Below are positions 29,645-41,019 of a stretch of DNA of 64,000 nucleotides, one piece after another. Below the pieces are notes generated by a model that did not search any database, was not told the DNA's origin, and was given only the letters and a program-made list of their open reading frames with translations. Origin of the DNA: Bolinopsis microptera (Eukaryota > Ctenophora > Tentaculata > Lobata > Bolinopsidae). The stretch covers positions 11,905,113 through 11,969,112 of the forward strand of contig NC_087081.1 of the NCBI RefSeq assembly GCF_026151205.1, read 5' to 3'. The first letter of the stretch is position 1; the number at the start of each line of letters is the position of its first letter. The position numbers were made by a program, and so were the translations under genes.

Positions 29645-32600
29645 CTAATGTTTCTTGATGATCTGAACGATGTCCTCATCCGCTAACTCGTGTTCTTTCC
29701 CGACTCTCTGAGGCTGGTATTTCACTGAGCTACCCCAGACAAGCGCATACTTTAGATCTTTTAATATTCCCTTGTGTAAACTGAGGGAGAACGTATTGCA
29801 GTAAAGTAAGAGTAATAAAAGTAAAAGGAAGTATAAGTACGGTGGCATCCTAATAGCTTCGTGCCTTTCTGGAACTTTTTATTCCAATGGTCACGACCAC
29901 CATGACTAGCCAAGGAAAGCAGTGGCATCATAAAATCTAAGAGTTTTATGGTGTACACAGTACTTCTGTTAGATGTGTAGATAGATTAAATACGATTAGT
30001 TCATGAGATAATATAAATAATGAGATCCTATAATATAAATAATGGGCACTCACTTGTTACAAAATGCCTCCATGGTTTTGTTAGCGTCCTGGAGTACAAC
30101 TGGCGCGTTGAAATCAGGTAATTGACCTTTAGGCTTCGTGTAAATCCTGTAAAATAGAATGTAAATAGGAAATCATAAATATGATAAGGAGACAATGCAA
30201 CAGTAGATTTTCTTCAACTTTACAGGAAATTGGAGAAAGTTGAACTTCCAATTTCGATTTTTAAACTGCCTCTCGTTATAAAAAAAAACAGTGAATTTCC
30301 AAAACTTTTATGACGTCCGCCAAATGAGATTATATCAGATGAGGTAATGAACAAAATAAAAACTTAAAAACTCCCCATTTACATACCTGGTCAGCCATAC
30401 ATAATGTAATAAAGATTATCTTATACCTGGCAAGACATAATATAATATAATATAAACTATTCTATACCTGGTAAGTTGAAGATAATCCCACATTTTCTCG
30501 AGTAAATCGTCGAAGTTCCATTTGTGATGAGCTGACAGGGGCACACAATGAGGGATTTTGTAGATTACGTCCAGCTCTTCAATTGATATCTGGAGGAACG
30601 GACACGGTTATGATATAAGAACTATGTTAGATATGGAATGTGACAAATTTTGTATTTGTCATAGTGGAACCCTATTTTATTACTTTACCACTACCAGAAG
30701 TTTGTTTACGGAAAATCGTAGTTTTTACTGTAATTCAAGTACGTTATAAAAACGTGAAAAATGTGATTCAGTCGTGCTCCTGAAAAAATGCTCTATTGAA
30801 ATCTCACTACAATAAAATTACACGCCTTTTATAACTCGAATATCAAACACACGCACCTAAACTAATGATCTGACAGACTTAATTATTAGTGTAGAAAGCA
30901 GTTTACCACAGACCACCTCCAGTTGACCAGTACCTATTTGCACAGGTGAGGAGCAAAAAGGAGTTAAAGCGATGATTTAGTAAATCGATAATCGAGCGAT
31001 TTCCCGCGCAATTTTAAACTAGAAAGCATGCAATTTATCCATTCCAAACCCAGGATTCATTTTGTTACACAGGGCTTTACCGCCGGTAATATTTGTGTTA
31101 TCTTACAAGAAGTTATGATCATTAGTGACTTAAAGTCGTAATCGTGCTCAGTAGACTTTGTAATAGAACGTGATAATGATTATATATAAGAATGATGTAT
31201 TAAATATCGACAGCTCGGCACGTGCCATTTCAATCAAGTAATTGGGGTAATTACTTTAAATGTACGACTTTTGCGATGTTCGAATGTATGACTTTATGGT
31301 GCTAAATAGAATTTATTTTTTATGATAAGATGAAAGGCTAGTCAGTGGTCACTGGTAAAAATATCAAACTGTCATGAGCCAGACCTAGGGTGATTTCATT
31401 AACACATTCTAGTGTTGTTTCAGTGAAGATTTCATTAACAGCCTGACACATTCTAGTTATCCTTACTCCGTATTATCATACTAAAGACAACAATTCTTGC
31501 GTTTGTTCCCCAAGACGGAGTCAAACTATAAGCCGCTACAAAAAATACTAAAGACAAATTCATCACTGGCCTACCGACGGAAGAATGTGGATATTTCCTA
31601 CTTTCAGTTTGTTATTGAACTGATAATATTAAAGGTGATTGGTTATCGTTGGTTTTGTTTGAAATACTTCCCAAGGAGGCAATGCTGTTTGTAGCTTAAA
31701 ACCGCCCTACAAAACCGTTCACTTCAAAGCAACCATTGCATTAAAATCACGAAGAGTGGCATGAAGTGGTTATGAAGATAACAACATTAATCAAAATAAG
31801 CACCTGATCTATTTTGTTGAGAACGTATATACATGGAATGTAAACTCTGTTTCCCTCAATTACATCGATCAAATCGTCACTGGTTGAGTCCTCTTTTAGG
31901 ATTATGTCAGCATTACTGATCCGATATTCGCCCAAAATCTGAAATTGATAATTTCTTCGTCAATCGAAAGAAACTTTCAAATAAAATGTCAAAAATGTGG
32001 TTTGATAATTTTTGCTTCTCTACTTTTAAAGAAGCCGAAAATTTGTCGATCCTTCGAATAATCGCAAGAAAAAAGTTTCAATATAACTACTACTATGTCG
32101 GAGCTAAGTCCGATCTACGCCAGAAAACCCCCTCCATATATCCCTGTCCCGCATCAGGGTTCGCAGTTCCTCTTTAGAGTTTGTCCCAACTTCCTTCAGT
32201 AACATAGACAAGTAGCTTTGTCTTGGTCGGCCTTGCTGTGCTCTACCGTGCGTAGGTTCCCATAAGACTAAATCACTAGCAAGTAGCTCAGGATGTCGGA
32301 TGCAGTGTCCCGCCATTTTTAATCTCCTGCTTCGTAACTTGTTTGACAGCCTTGGGAGGCTACCATACAAAGTTATATTGCTGACCTTGTCCTTCCATGA
32401 GATACCCAGCACCATACGCAACATCTTTGTGTATGTCCCGTCCAAACTTTTCTCTTGAGCCTTTGTCAGTGTCCAGGTTTCTGATCCGTAGAGCAGTACT
32501 GATTCACAAGCCGCTATGAACAATCTAATCTTTAGGCTCTTTGAGAGTTTGGATTTCCAGATATCCTTCAGTCTATGTAGGGCACCCCACGCTTTTCCCT

Positions 32601-35600
32601 TTCTAACCCTTATCTCCCTATCTGTGCTCTCAATCCAGGAGCCTAAGTAGATGAAATCATCTACATTTTCTATGGCTTCCCCGGATCGACTTTGTAGGTC
32701 GCTAGATCGATCCTCCATATTCAGTGTCATGACCTTGGTCTTGCCTTCGTTTATGTGTAGTCCCACGCTTGCTGCCGCCGATTCTACTCTGAGCAGGAAC
32801 TCGTTAGCCTTGTCCATGTCCTCAGATATAAGTGCTATATCATCTGCAAAGTCCACATCGGTGATGATCTTGGGCCCCACTCTTCTGCTTTTTCTACGTT
32901 CGAGGGTGAGTCCAAATCGCTCCGCATCATCGCCTATGGCTTGCCTCATACAGTAGTCGATGACTATTGCAAAGAGGTAAGGTGCTAAGGTATCACCCTG
33001 TAACACACCTGCAAGTATCTCGAACAATTCAGTTTCTCCGTCTGGAGTTAGGACTTTGGCCATTGTCTTCTCGTACATGAGCCGTATAAGCTGCACGATT
33101 TTGACTGGAATGCCGTAAGCTTCTAGAATCTTTAGCATTTTCCCACGATGTACACTGTCGAAAGCCTTCTTAAAGTCTATAAATGTCAGAACAGCTGGCA
33201 GTTTCCGACTCTTGACACCCTCTATAAGACGTCTCAGTACCAATATCTGTTGAGTTGTTGACCTTCCTGGTCTGAATCCATTCTGGTTTCTACGCAGAAT
33301 TATCTCGATTTCTGGCTTCAACCGGTTTAGAACCATCTTGTTTAGAGACTTGGCAACTAGGGATGACAAGCTTATTCCCCGATAGTTCATTGGTTCGCTA
33401 AGGTCGCCCTTCTTTGGAATTGGTATGATGTTGGCAGTTGACCATTGGTCTGGTTTCTCACCTTTCAATAGAGCATTGTTACAGAAGTCTAAGACAATTT
33501 GATCAAGGTCGCATCGTTTTAAGACTTCTGGGGCTATGTTGTCGTCACCCCATGCTTTCCCTTCCTTTATGCTGGACTTTGCTTTCCTGTACTCATCCAA
33601 CGTAAACGGTTCTGTTCCGATATTCAGAGGTGGGTGGACTGGATCAATATCCTCTTCCGCGTTCTCTACCGTCGGTGGTGAGCCGAGAAGAGTAGCAAAA
33701 TAGTCCTTCCATTTCTGAACCCTTTCCGTTGGTGAGTTTCCCTTGATTTTGCCAGTATATGATGGAGCTTTACCTGTGATCTTGTTGATCATGGTCCAGC
33801 TTTTAGCATGTCTGCCCTGCCAACTTGCTTCCTCCAGTTCCCGGACCTGCCCCTCCAGCAGGTGCTCTTTGGCTGCTTGATAAGCATCGCCTAGCTTCTG
33901 TTTGCCCTCTTGAACAGCTATTCGGTTGTCTTCTGTAGCATCTGAGTGGTATTTTATGCTACATTCCCTCAGCTTCAGCCTGGCAATCTCAACACTTGGA
34001 GTCGCTGAGATTTTACATCTTTTCTTTTTCTCCTTTTCAGGTAGCAAAAGTCGAGAAGTTGTCCTATTCGCATCAATAAAGCATTGGTACCTTTCTGTTG
34101 CCGTCTGATCATCCTTTTCAAGTATGGAAAAGCGGTTTTTAACTTCCACTGTGTACCTCTCTTGTAGAGCGATATCAGTTTTAAGTTTAGACCAGTCCAG
34201 AACCGGAGCCCTCTTCTCCGTCTTGCTTATCCGTAGACTAAGCTTTACCCTTGCTACGACTACTCTGTGATCCGAGCCAATACTGTGGAAACTACCATAT
34301 GCTTCGGAGTTCTTGACGGAGTTCCGCCATTTCTTCCGGCAAATGATGAAGTCGATTTGAGATTTACTTTGACTCATATCTGAGAGATATGTCCAGAGTT
34401 TACCTCTTCGCTTCTGAAATCTGGTGTTTGTGATTTCTAGCTGTCGCTCCAACAGCATATCCTCTAGCAGTCTACCATTTCGGTTTGCTGGACCCTTGTG
34501 GAAGGATGTCCAGTTTCCTGATGATGAGACATGCGCATTGAGGTCCCCTACAACGAATAGTAAGTTGTGGGCTGGTATCTGGTCGATGGCACCACCAAGG
34601 CTGTCGTAGTAGTTTTCTGCTTCGTCGACAGTCGCCCCCTCTGTCGGGCTATAAGTCACAATAACAGTTGTGACCGGGTTCCCTGCAAAGTTGGCTACCA
34701 TCGTCCTCCTGTCATGTGAGTATACACTAATCAATGAGTTGAATACTGTCTTTTTGTCCAAGACAATACCAACCCCACCAGCAGCCGCCCCATTGCTGGT
34801 TCTCCATGCCGAAGTTGTTATGAGGTGAGAGCTTCCAAGATCTTGATACTCGATTTCAGTGCTATGTACTACCCGATGCTCCTGAATGCCCAAAATATGT
34901 ACGCCACTATCCCTCATGCATACACCCAGCTCATCCCTCTTGTATTGTTCTCTTATTGTTCGACGTTCGTACATTAAGAGTTCCTACGAGAATTTCCTTC
35001 TGGCCACGTAGTAGTAGGGTACCAGCCTTTGAAAGAGTTGGAGCAGGAGATTTGGGTTCAATATAAGAGGACCACTAAATAACTTGGAATTTCACCTCAC
35101 CTGTTTCACTGCATTTAAATCGAGTTCACTTTGAGGTACCACAGTGGTCAGATTAATACCACCTTTCTCCTTTCTTCTAAAGGTGATATTCGGCGGAATT
35201 TTATTTAATCGGATACCAAAACCTAGTGGGATTAAACTGATAAAAGATTTTTAACGACAAATATGTAAAATAATACGGTGCGAGCATTTTTCCCAAAAAG
35301 AGCATATCTTAGGGTGGGCGAAATAGCAAGAGAAGCTGAAATAGCAACTAAAGAGCTTTTGTTCTCGATTTAGTAAAATTTAATTTTAATCACTCCCAAA
35401 AAGTAAAAGGATGAGAAGTCTATCGATTTATAAGGTGTAAAATAAATCATGACTGAGTTTCGAGGTCAATCTTATTGGCAACTAATATATTATGTTACAT
35501 ACCTTCGAGCTCTTTTTGGATGATCGCCTTATCTCCCAGCGGTTTTAAAACATCCAGCACGATAAATATAAGCTTGCAAGTTCTTGCAACTGCTATTACC

Positions 35601-38600
35601 TGTCGACCTGAAATTAATTGAAATTGTTATTCATAATATACCCACTATTCACTACCCATGCGCGCCGCGCGGTACAACATGCAAAAATATTCAGAAAGTG
35701 AAACTCCAGTTAAGGATGGAGGGGGATTAGGACTCCTATAAAACAAAATTATACATATTGTACATATACCTACTGTTACATCCTCAATAAATCTAATAGA
35801 TTTGTAGTGTTGAAATTAGTTTTAATTAGAGAGTGATAATCTGTGATATCTGTTGAAATATTGGACGCTTACCTCTTCCTTTACCATCTTTAGCTCCTTC
35901 GATGATACCTGGTAAATCTAAGAGCTGTATCTTTGCTCCCTTATATCTGTAAATTATGAGAGTCAGATCTCTTGTGTTAAAATCTTGGATATATACAAAA
36001 ATCACGAAAATCACGCATATTAGCGAACAGCGACAGTACGTTACCCAAATTACCCGCACGCAGTCAACTTAATAATCTTAATATAATTCATTGGAGCATG
36101 GTCTTCCTAATTTACCGCATAAAGTGTGACTTTCTTCCACTTTCATTGTTTTTGACAAAATTAAACTTCATGGTTAATTTTAACTAATAAGAGCGGGGTC
36201 GGCGGGGCCCTTCGTTACGCCACTGGCCCTGTATATGCTATTGTCTGCACCCTGCCTAAACGTTCCGAACTATCGGACCTATGTGGCAAGCCTGCTCCAT
36301 GAACAAAAAATATATATATGCTACTATCTGCTAAGTGCAAAGAGTCTGATAAGACGCAGTGGCGTAACGTTGCCTGTTGGCGCCCCCCCCCCCCCCCCCC
36401 TGCCGAAAAAAGCGCCCCCTCCCTTTTTGGTGCCCCTCCCTAAAATTGAACAAATTAGGTGATTTTAGAGAATACGCCGGTAAAATCTCTAAAAAAGTGT
36501 GTATCTAGAGCAAAACGCGCAGTTTTGCTAGTACTTTAGTTAAGTTTTCTAAATTGTCCCAAATTCAAACGACGATTAGGCGCCCCCTGCACAGCGGGGT
36601 CAGCAGGGCCTCTACGTTAAGACGACGTATTACCTTATCGGACCTTATTTGGACGGACATTACTTGAACGCTGGAGGCCCTAGCGTTCATCTTAATGTCC
36701 GTTCAAATAAAGTCCGTTCAATTAATGTCCGTCCAAGTTAAAGTCCGTTGAAATTTTTTTAATAATTTTTCCATTTCGAAATTTTTGTCCAGAATATGAC
36801 AACTTTGAGAACTTTATTGTGCCGTAAGTTAACGACAGAAAGGTTCTCTTTGGTCTGCTGGAGACACAAAAAACTCTACTACTACTACTATAACTAGTAT
36901 ATAATGTTTTCAAGGGTCACTTGGCGGAAAAAAGTCAACGAAATTATGGCACTCAACAACATAGTTCATGAACTAGTCCCCGCCAACATGACAAACTTGT
37001 TCCAGCCTCTAGAAATTACGGTAAATCGTGTTGCCAAGGACATTGTCCGACGTTGTTATAGTTCATATTACTCGGGGGCGGTAATGAAACATTGCTAGGA
37101 AAGCTCCACGTGATGTTAAGGTTAACCTTAAGTTGTCTAAGATAAAACCACTTCACGCCGAATGGCTTGTAAAAGTTAAGACTGAAAATGAAATGCAGGA
37201 CCGGAGTAGTTTGATAAAAAAAAGGTTTCCATAAAGCTAGAAATCGCTGATGCTTTAAGCATGGACTATTTCATGCACGAAAACCCATTTGATGAAGATG
37301 ATATGTGATATTAGACACTGATCATGTACACATATTTTAACATTTTTACTGCTTAATGACTGCTTTTCTTACTTACTGTATAAAAAATGGATTTAAAAAT
37401 CATTTGCTGAAATTAAAAAAGCGTCAAAAAAATTGAAAAAAATTCGGATTTTTGATGGTTTTGAATGCCTTCGAGCGTTCATATTTATGTCCGTTCATAA
37501 TTGTGTCCGTTCATGTAATGTCCGTCCAAATAAGGTCCGATAAGGTATATCATTCATTCGGCTTCAATTCCGAAAAACTTTAGAAGCCGCGCAAAATTGA
37601 AATAACAATTTGGACTCTCAACGCGCAATAACCGTAGCGCGTTACATAAAATAACATTTGACTGTGACTGGCCCACTCTCAACAGCTACCTACACGGCGA
37701 CGTTCCAGCTTTTAGGGCATTATTTTTCCACTAAAGGATTCGATCTAGAGCTTGAGCCCTCATATAGCTGCTCATCCACGGCCCATGCAGCCTAATTTGC
37801 CGCGGTAAACTTGACGAAACTTGCATTTGCGCGATATAAGTTGCGGATCTTATCCTTGGTTAAAAATCTATAAATAATTACCTGATGACCCCAGGAACGG
37901 TTGTGAGTGTTGTGAACTCGTATGCTGCTACCTCTGAATAGACTCCAGCTAAATTTGATAGCAGTGTAGATTTTCCTACCTAAATAAGTAGTATTTTAGT
38001 CGGCATGTTACGAAAGTTAATGGACTTTGTTTCATCTGGCGGAAAAACAACGATTAACTGGCAAGAACTTAGCTGTTACGCAACTTATTTATCGCCCAAT
38101 TAAATGTGCAGTTTTTTAGGTGTTTTTAGGTGGATTTAAGATTTTAAGTGATTTATGTGGAAAGTATACAGATAAACATTTTATTAATCTATTTTGAGCG
38201 ATAAATTTCTTTCTTCAACCCATTTCAGTTCTGAAAAGTTACTGCAGGGTAAAAAAACCAGACTATACCATGACTATACTGGGGTAAGCAAATGTTTCAA
38301 ATTATTCATGCAATTTAATTGACTTACAGATGGAAAACCAACGAATCCGATTCTAGCATCTCCTGTTTTAGCGACGTCGAATCCTTCACCTGCACCACCA
38401 CCCCCACTTTTAGGCGTTATCAACTCCCTCTTGAACTTCGCTAATCTGAAATATTCAACCAGGTAACAGAAATATTAAAAATTTGAACTAAATCATATTT
38501 ATTTTTTATTAATAAAATAAAAAATTGGCTTAATCGGCTTAATTGAGTTGAAATCTTCATTTAGAATCTTAATTTAAAATCTTAATTGAGTTAAAATCGG

Positions 38601-38727
38601 CTTAATTGAGTTAATCTGAAACTAACTTGGCTTTCAACATTCCCAAATGAGCTGATGTTGCCTTGTTCTTTTGCGTCCTGGCCATTTCATCTTCTACTGC
38701 TTTTATCTTCTCAACGAGTGTCGACAT
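29645..38727 (-). CDS. DRG1: Developmentally regulated GTP-binding protein 1
   Basis: Complete 10-exon gene: 38727-38627, 38445-38328, 37979-37882, 35946-35873, 35607-35503, 35222-35101, 31938-31804, 30589-30468, 30146-30054, 29780-29645. All are GT-AG and in frame; 1,104 nt gives 367 residues, the length of human DRG1. N-terminal helix [20 protein letters not shown]1 loop GFPSVGKST across the exon 2/3 junction; G3 [10 protein letters not shown]4 VLNKIDQ; then [20 protein letters not shown]. The C-terminal TGS region runs from [12 protein letters not shown] to [10 protein letters not shown] and [14 protein letters not shown]1 is a cytosolic translation-associated GTPase stabilised by its partner DFRP1. 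Introns 3 and 6 carry mobile elements. Confidence 0.97.
30590..31803. other. DRG1 intron 7, nothing recognised
   Basis: AT-rich intron of 1.2 kb. No element, repeat array or extra exon identified. Confidence 0.5.
32085..35080 (-). mobile_element. APE-type LINE (RTE-like) in DRG1 intron 6, nearly intact
   Basis: One open frame (34974-32104, 956 codons) carries an apurinic-type endonuclease ([25 protein letters not shown]) and a reverse transcriptase ([47 protein letters not shown]). The C-terminal part is typical of LINEs ([14 protein letters not shown]). The catalytic box is FADD rather than YADD. The endonuclease start continues upstream in another frame as GTLNVRT, and joining needs removal of seven bases near 34960, so the first catalytic Asn is frame-separated. 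After the stop the element ends in a short (TAG) run, as RTE-type elements do. It has the same orientation as the host gene. The clade is inferred by eye. Confidence 0.85.
36190..36625. repeat. Low-complexity and inverted G/C-rich repeat fragments
   Basis: GCGGGGTC(G/A)GC(G/A)GGG occurs near 36193 and 36594. GTTACGCCACTG near 36213 is inverted at 36357 (CAGTGGCGTAAC). A run of about 18 C follows at 36389. It looks like remnants of a small repetitive element next to the pogo-like insertion. Confidence 0.5.
36631..37547 (+). mobile_element. pogo-like (Tc1/mariner) DNA transposon remnant in DRG1 intron 3
   Basis: Terminal inverted repeats of about 33 bp (TACCTTATCGGACCTTATTT... and its complement) with subterminal repeats of TGTCCGTTCA type, flanked by TAT. 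Inside, 36904-37308 on the plus strand encodes the end of a DDE transposase: [20 protein letters not shown]. After a frameshift it continues [15 protein letters not shown] and then [11 protein letters not shown]. These match the pogo/Jerky-type DDE region by eye. It is 917 bp, lacks the DNA-binding part and contains stops, so it is non-autonomous. Confidence 0.8.
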
Positions 38728-38814
38728 TTTGAAGTCTTTTTCCTACTGTTCAGTAAAAATTGTAAAATTATGATCACGAGAACATAATTGTGATCAAAAT
38801 AATATTCGTGTAAG

Positions 38815-39012
38815 GGGTCGTTCACATATGACATATAATTACGTAATCATTTTTTGGAACATTTTTACCCCCCCCCCCGCCCCCCCCCCCCTCCGTAATC
38901 AGTTTTATAGCTTGACACATAGCTATTGTGTCAAAATTACACTAGTGTAATCATTCGGAAACTCCCCCCCCCCCCCCCCCCTCAGCTGATTACGTAATTT
39001 GTGAACGACCTC
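38815..39012. mobile_element. MITE-like inverted repeat upstream of DRG1
   Basis: Left arm GGGTCGTTCACATATG and TAATTACGTAATCA. The right arm, ATTACGTAATTTGTGAACGA, is its complement. Both arms are followed inward by long C runs (38869-38892 and 38964-38982). About 200 bp, with no coding capacity. It lies within 100 bp of the DRG1 start codon. Confidence 0.7.
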
Positions 39013-39990
39013 TAATTAAAGTTTAATTTGGATTTTTTGGTAGATAACTATTTTATACATTCATTTTAAAGTTTTAGATATAATATTATTAGATCACATC
39101 ATTCAAGACTCATTCTAGACTCATCATCCCAGTACACAGTAATACAGTTATAAATCAAGAGTTTAAGTTGATAAAGGTCACATTTCAAAAAAACCAAAAT
39201 GTCTATTATAACAGTTATAACGTATCCAAATTATAGTATAAAATTGATTACTGCTGGAAAACTGAAAAGTGACGCAAATTCTCGTCATAAAACTATTGTG
39301 TGTTTCATACAATTTAAAATAATAATCTCATAATTTGTGAAGTAATTTCAATAACATAACACTCTAATAACACTCTAATATGTAATAGGAAGTCAGTAAA
39401 ATTATACTTCTAAGTTCGTGGGTTTCATGGCAAAATGGTACTCTTTTACAAGTTTAAATTAGAGTGTTTTCATTACATAGTTATACTAACCAGCTAAAAA
39501 GAAATAAACATGTAACGTCATTACTAATGTTTAGAATAAACTGTCCATAGGCCTAGGGCAGCTAGTGTTAGTTCACAAAATAACCACGAGCTAGTCCCAT
39601 CTCCGACGGACGCGTCCTGATACCGTGGCAGCAACATCTCCTCTGTATGATGAACCATTATCACCATCTTCAACACACACTGGGCCTAGGATTTAATCGA
39701 TTATTCTTTTAGAAAAGTTAGTACTTAGTACTTAAGTACATATCAAACTTTGAAACAGTGTTTGTGTCGGCCATTAAATTATTTGATCAAGCTGTTTGTT
39801 TGTTTATAGAACCCGTCCCCAATCTCGTATTGGAAAATGACTAAACTCAATTCTGAGTGTGTGAATACGGGTGGTACCTGCTAATTTGATTAAGCTAATA
39901 ACAAGGTCAATTCACGATCACCCCACATCTAATTTTTCGTTACGGTTAGGGTTTCAGGGACACCTAAAGAACGTGTTAAAAAAGGTCACG
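39013..39990. other. Region upstream of DRG1, nothing recognised
   Basis: AT-rich sequence without a supported exon or element. It is the presumed DRG1 promoter side. Confidence 0.4.
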
Positions 39991-39994
39991 TGAC

Positions 39995-40608
39995 CAAAAT
40001 CAACAAATGTTTCACCGTTCTGCTGGGGTTCAGCTGATCGTTTTCCAAAATCAACAAATGTTTCACCGTTCTGCTGTGGTTCAGCTGATCGTTTTCCAAA
40101 ATCAACAAATGTTTCACCGTTCTGCTGGGGTTCAGTTGATCGTTTTCCAAAATCAACAAATGTTTCACCGTTCTGCTGAGGTTCAGCTGATCGTTTTCCA
40201 AAATCAAAAAATGTTTCACCGTTCTGCTGGGGTTAAGCTGATCGTTTTCCAAAATCAACAAATGTTTCACCGTTCTGCTGGGGTTCAGCTGATCGTTTTC
40301 CAAAATCAACAAATGTTTCACCGTTCTGCTGGGGTTCAGCTGATCGTTTTCCAAAATCAACAAATGTTTCACCGTTCTGCTGGGGTTCAGCTGATCGTTT
40401 TCCAATTAATCAAAAAATGTTTCACCGTTCTGCTGGGGTTCAGCTGATCGTTTTCCAAAATCAAAAAATGTTTCACCGTTCTGCTGGGGTTCAGCTGATC
40501 GTTTTCCGAAATCAAAAAATGTTTCACCGTTCTGCTGGGGTTCAGTTGATTGTTTTCCGAAATCAACAAATGTTTCACCGTTCTGCTGGGGTTCAGCAGA
40601 AGGATGCG
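39995..40608. repeat. 51-bp minisatellite, locus A (12 copies)
   Basis: Unit of the form CAACAAATGTTTCACCGTTC...GGGGTTCAGCTGATCG, period 51 bp from 40001, with about 12 copies and few substitutions. Because 51 is a multiple of three it is open in several frames on both strands, but there is no sign of a gene. The same unit recurs at 53848-54181 and 54901-55231. Confidence 0.95.
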
Positions 40609-41019
40609 ATTACCACACTTTGGTATAAAGTTACAAGTTACGAAACGAAATGCTGTGATTAAATCAGAAAAGTTGCACAACCTTCATAATGATATTCCAA
40701 AAAACTGCGACAAGGTTATTATTTTACCTACGTTCACAGTTTGGTTCCGTATGATATGATAGTAGAACTGGGTTTCACGGTGACACGAGACCATGTTATC
40801 TCCTTTTAGTCTATATCCCTCTTTGCATCTGAGAGATATTTTGCTACCTAAAAGTACCGGGAAGTCTAGGTGTTAGTTTCCATGTTAGGCCATTTGTCGT
40901 CCAACCCGGTACAGTTAAGCATCTCAGAGCCTGAAAATTAATTTTGTTTAGCAGAAAAGTACTCAAATTACAAATACAACCCCCTTTAAAATTAAGAACT
41001 AACTTGCTGGGAATCCATT

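Noticed and set aside
39995-40608. Protein-coding tandem repeat (17-residue units open on both strands)
   Set aside because: Openness follows from the 51-bp period. There is no start context, no domain, and the same block occurs elsewhere with indels that break the frame.
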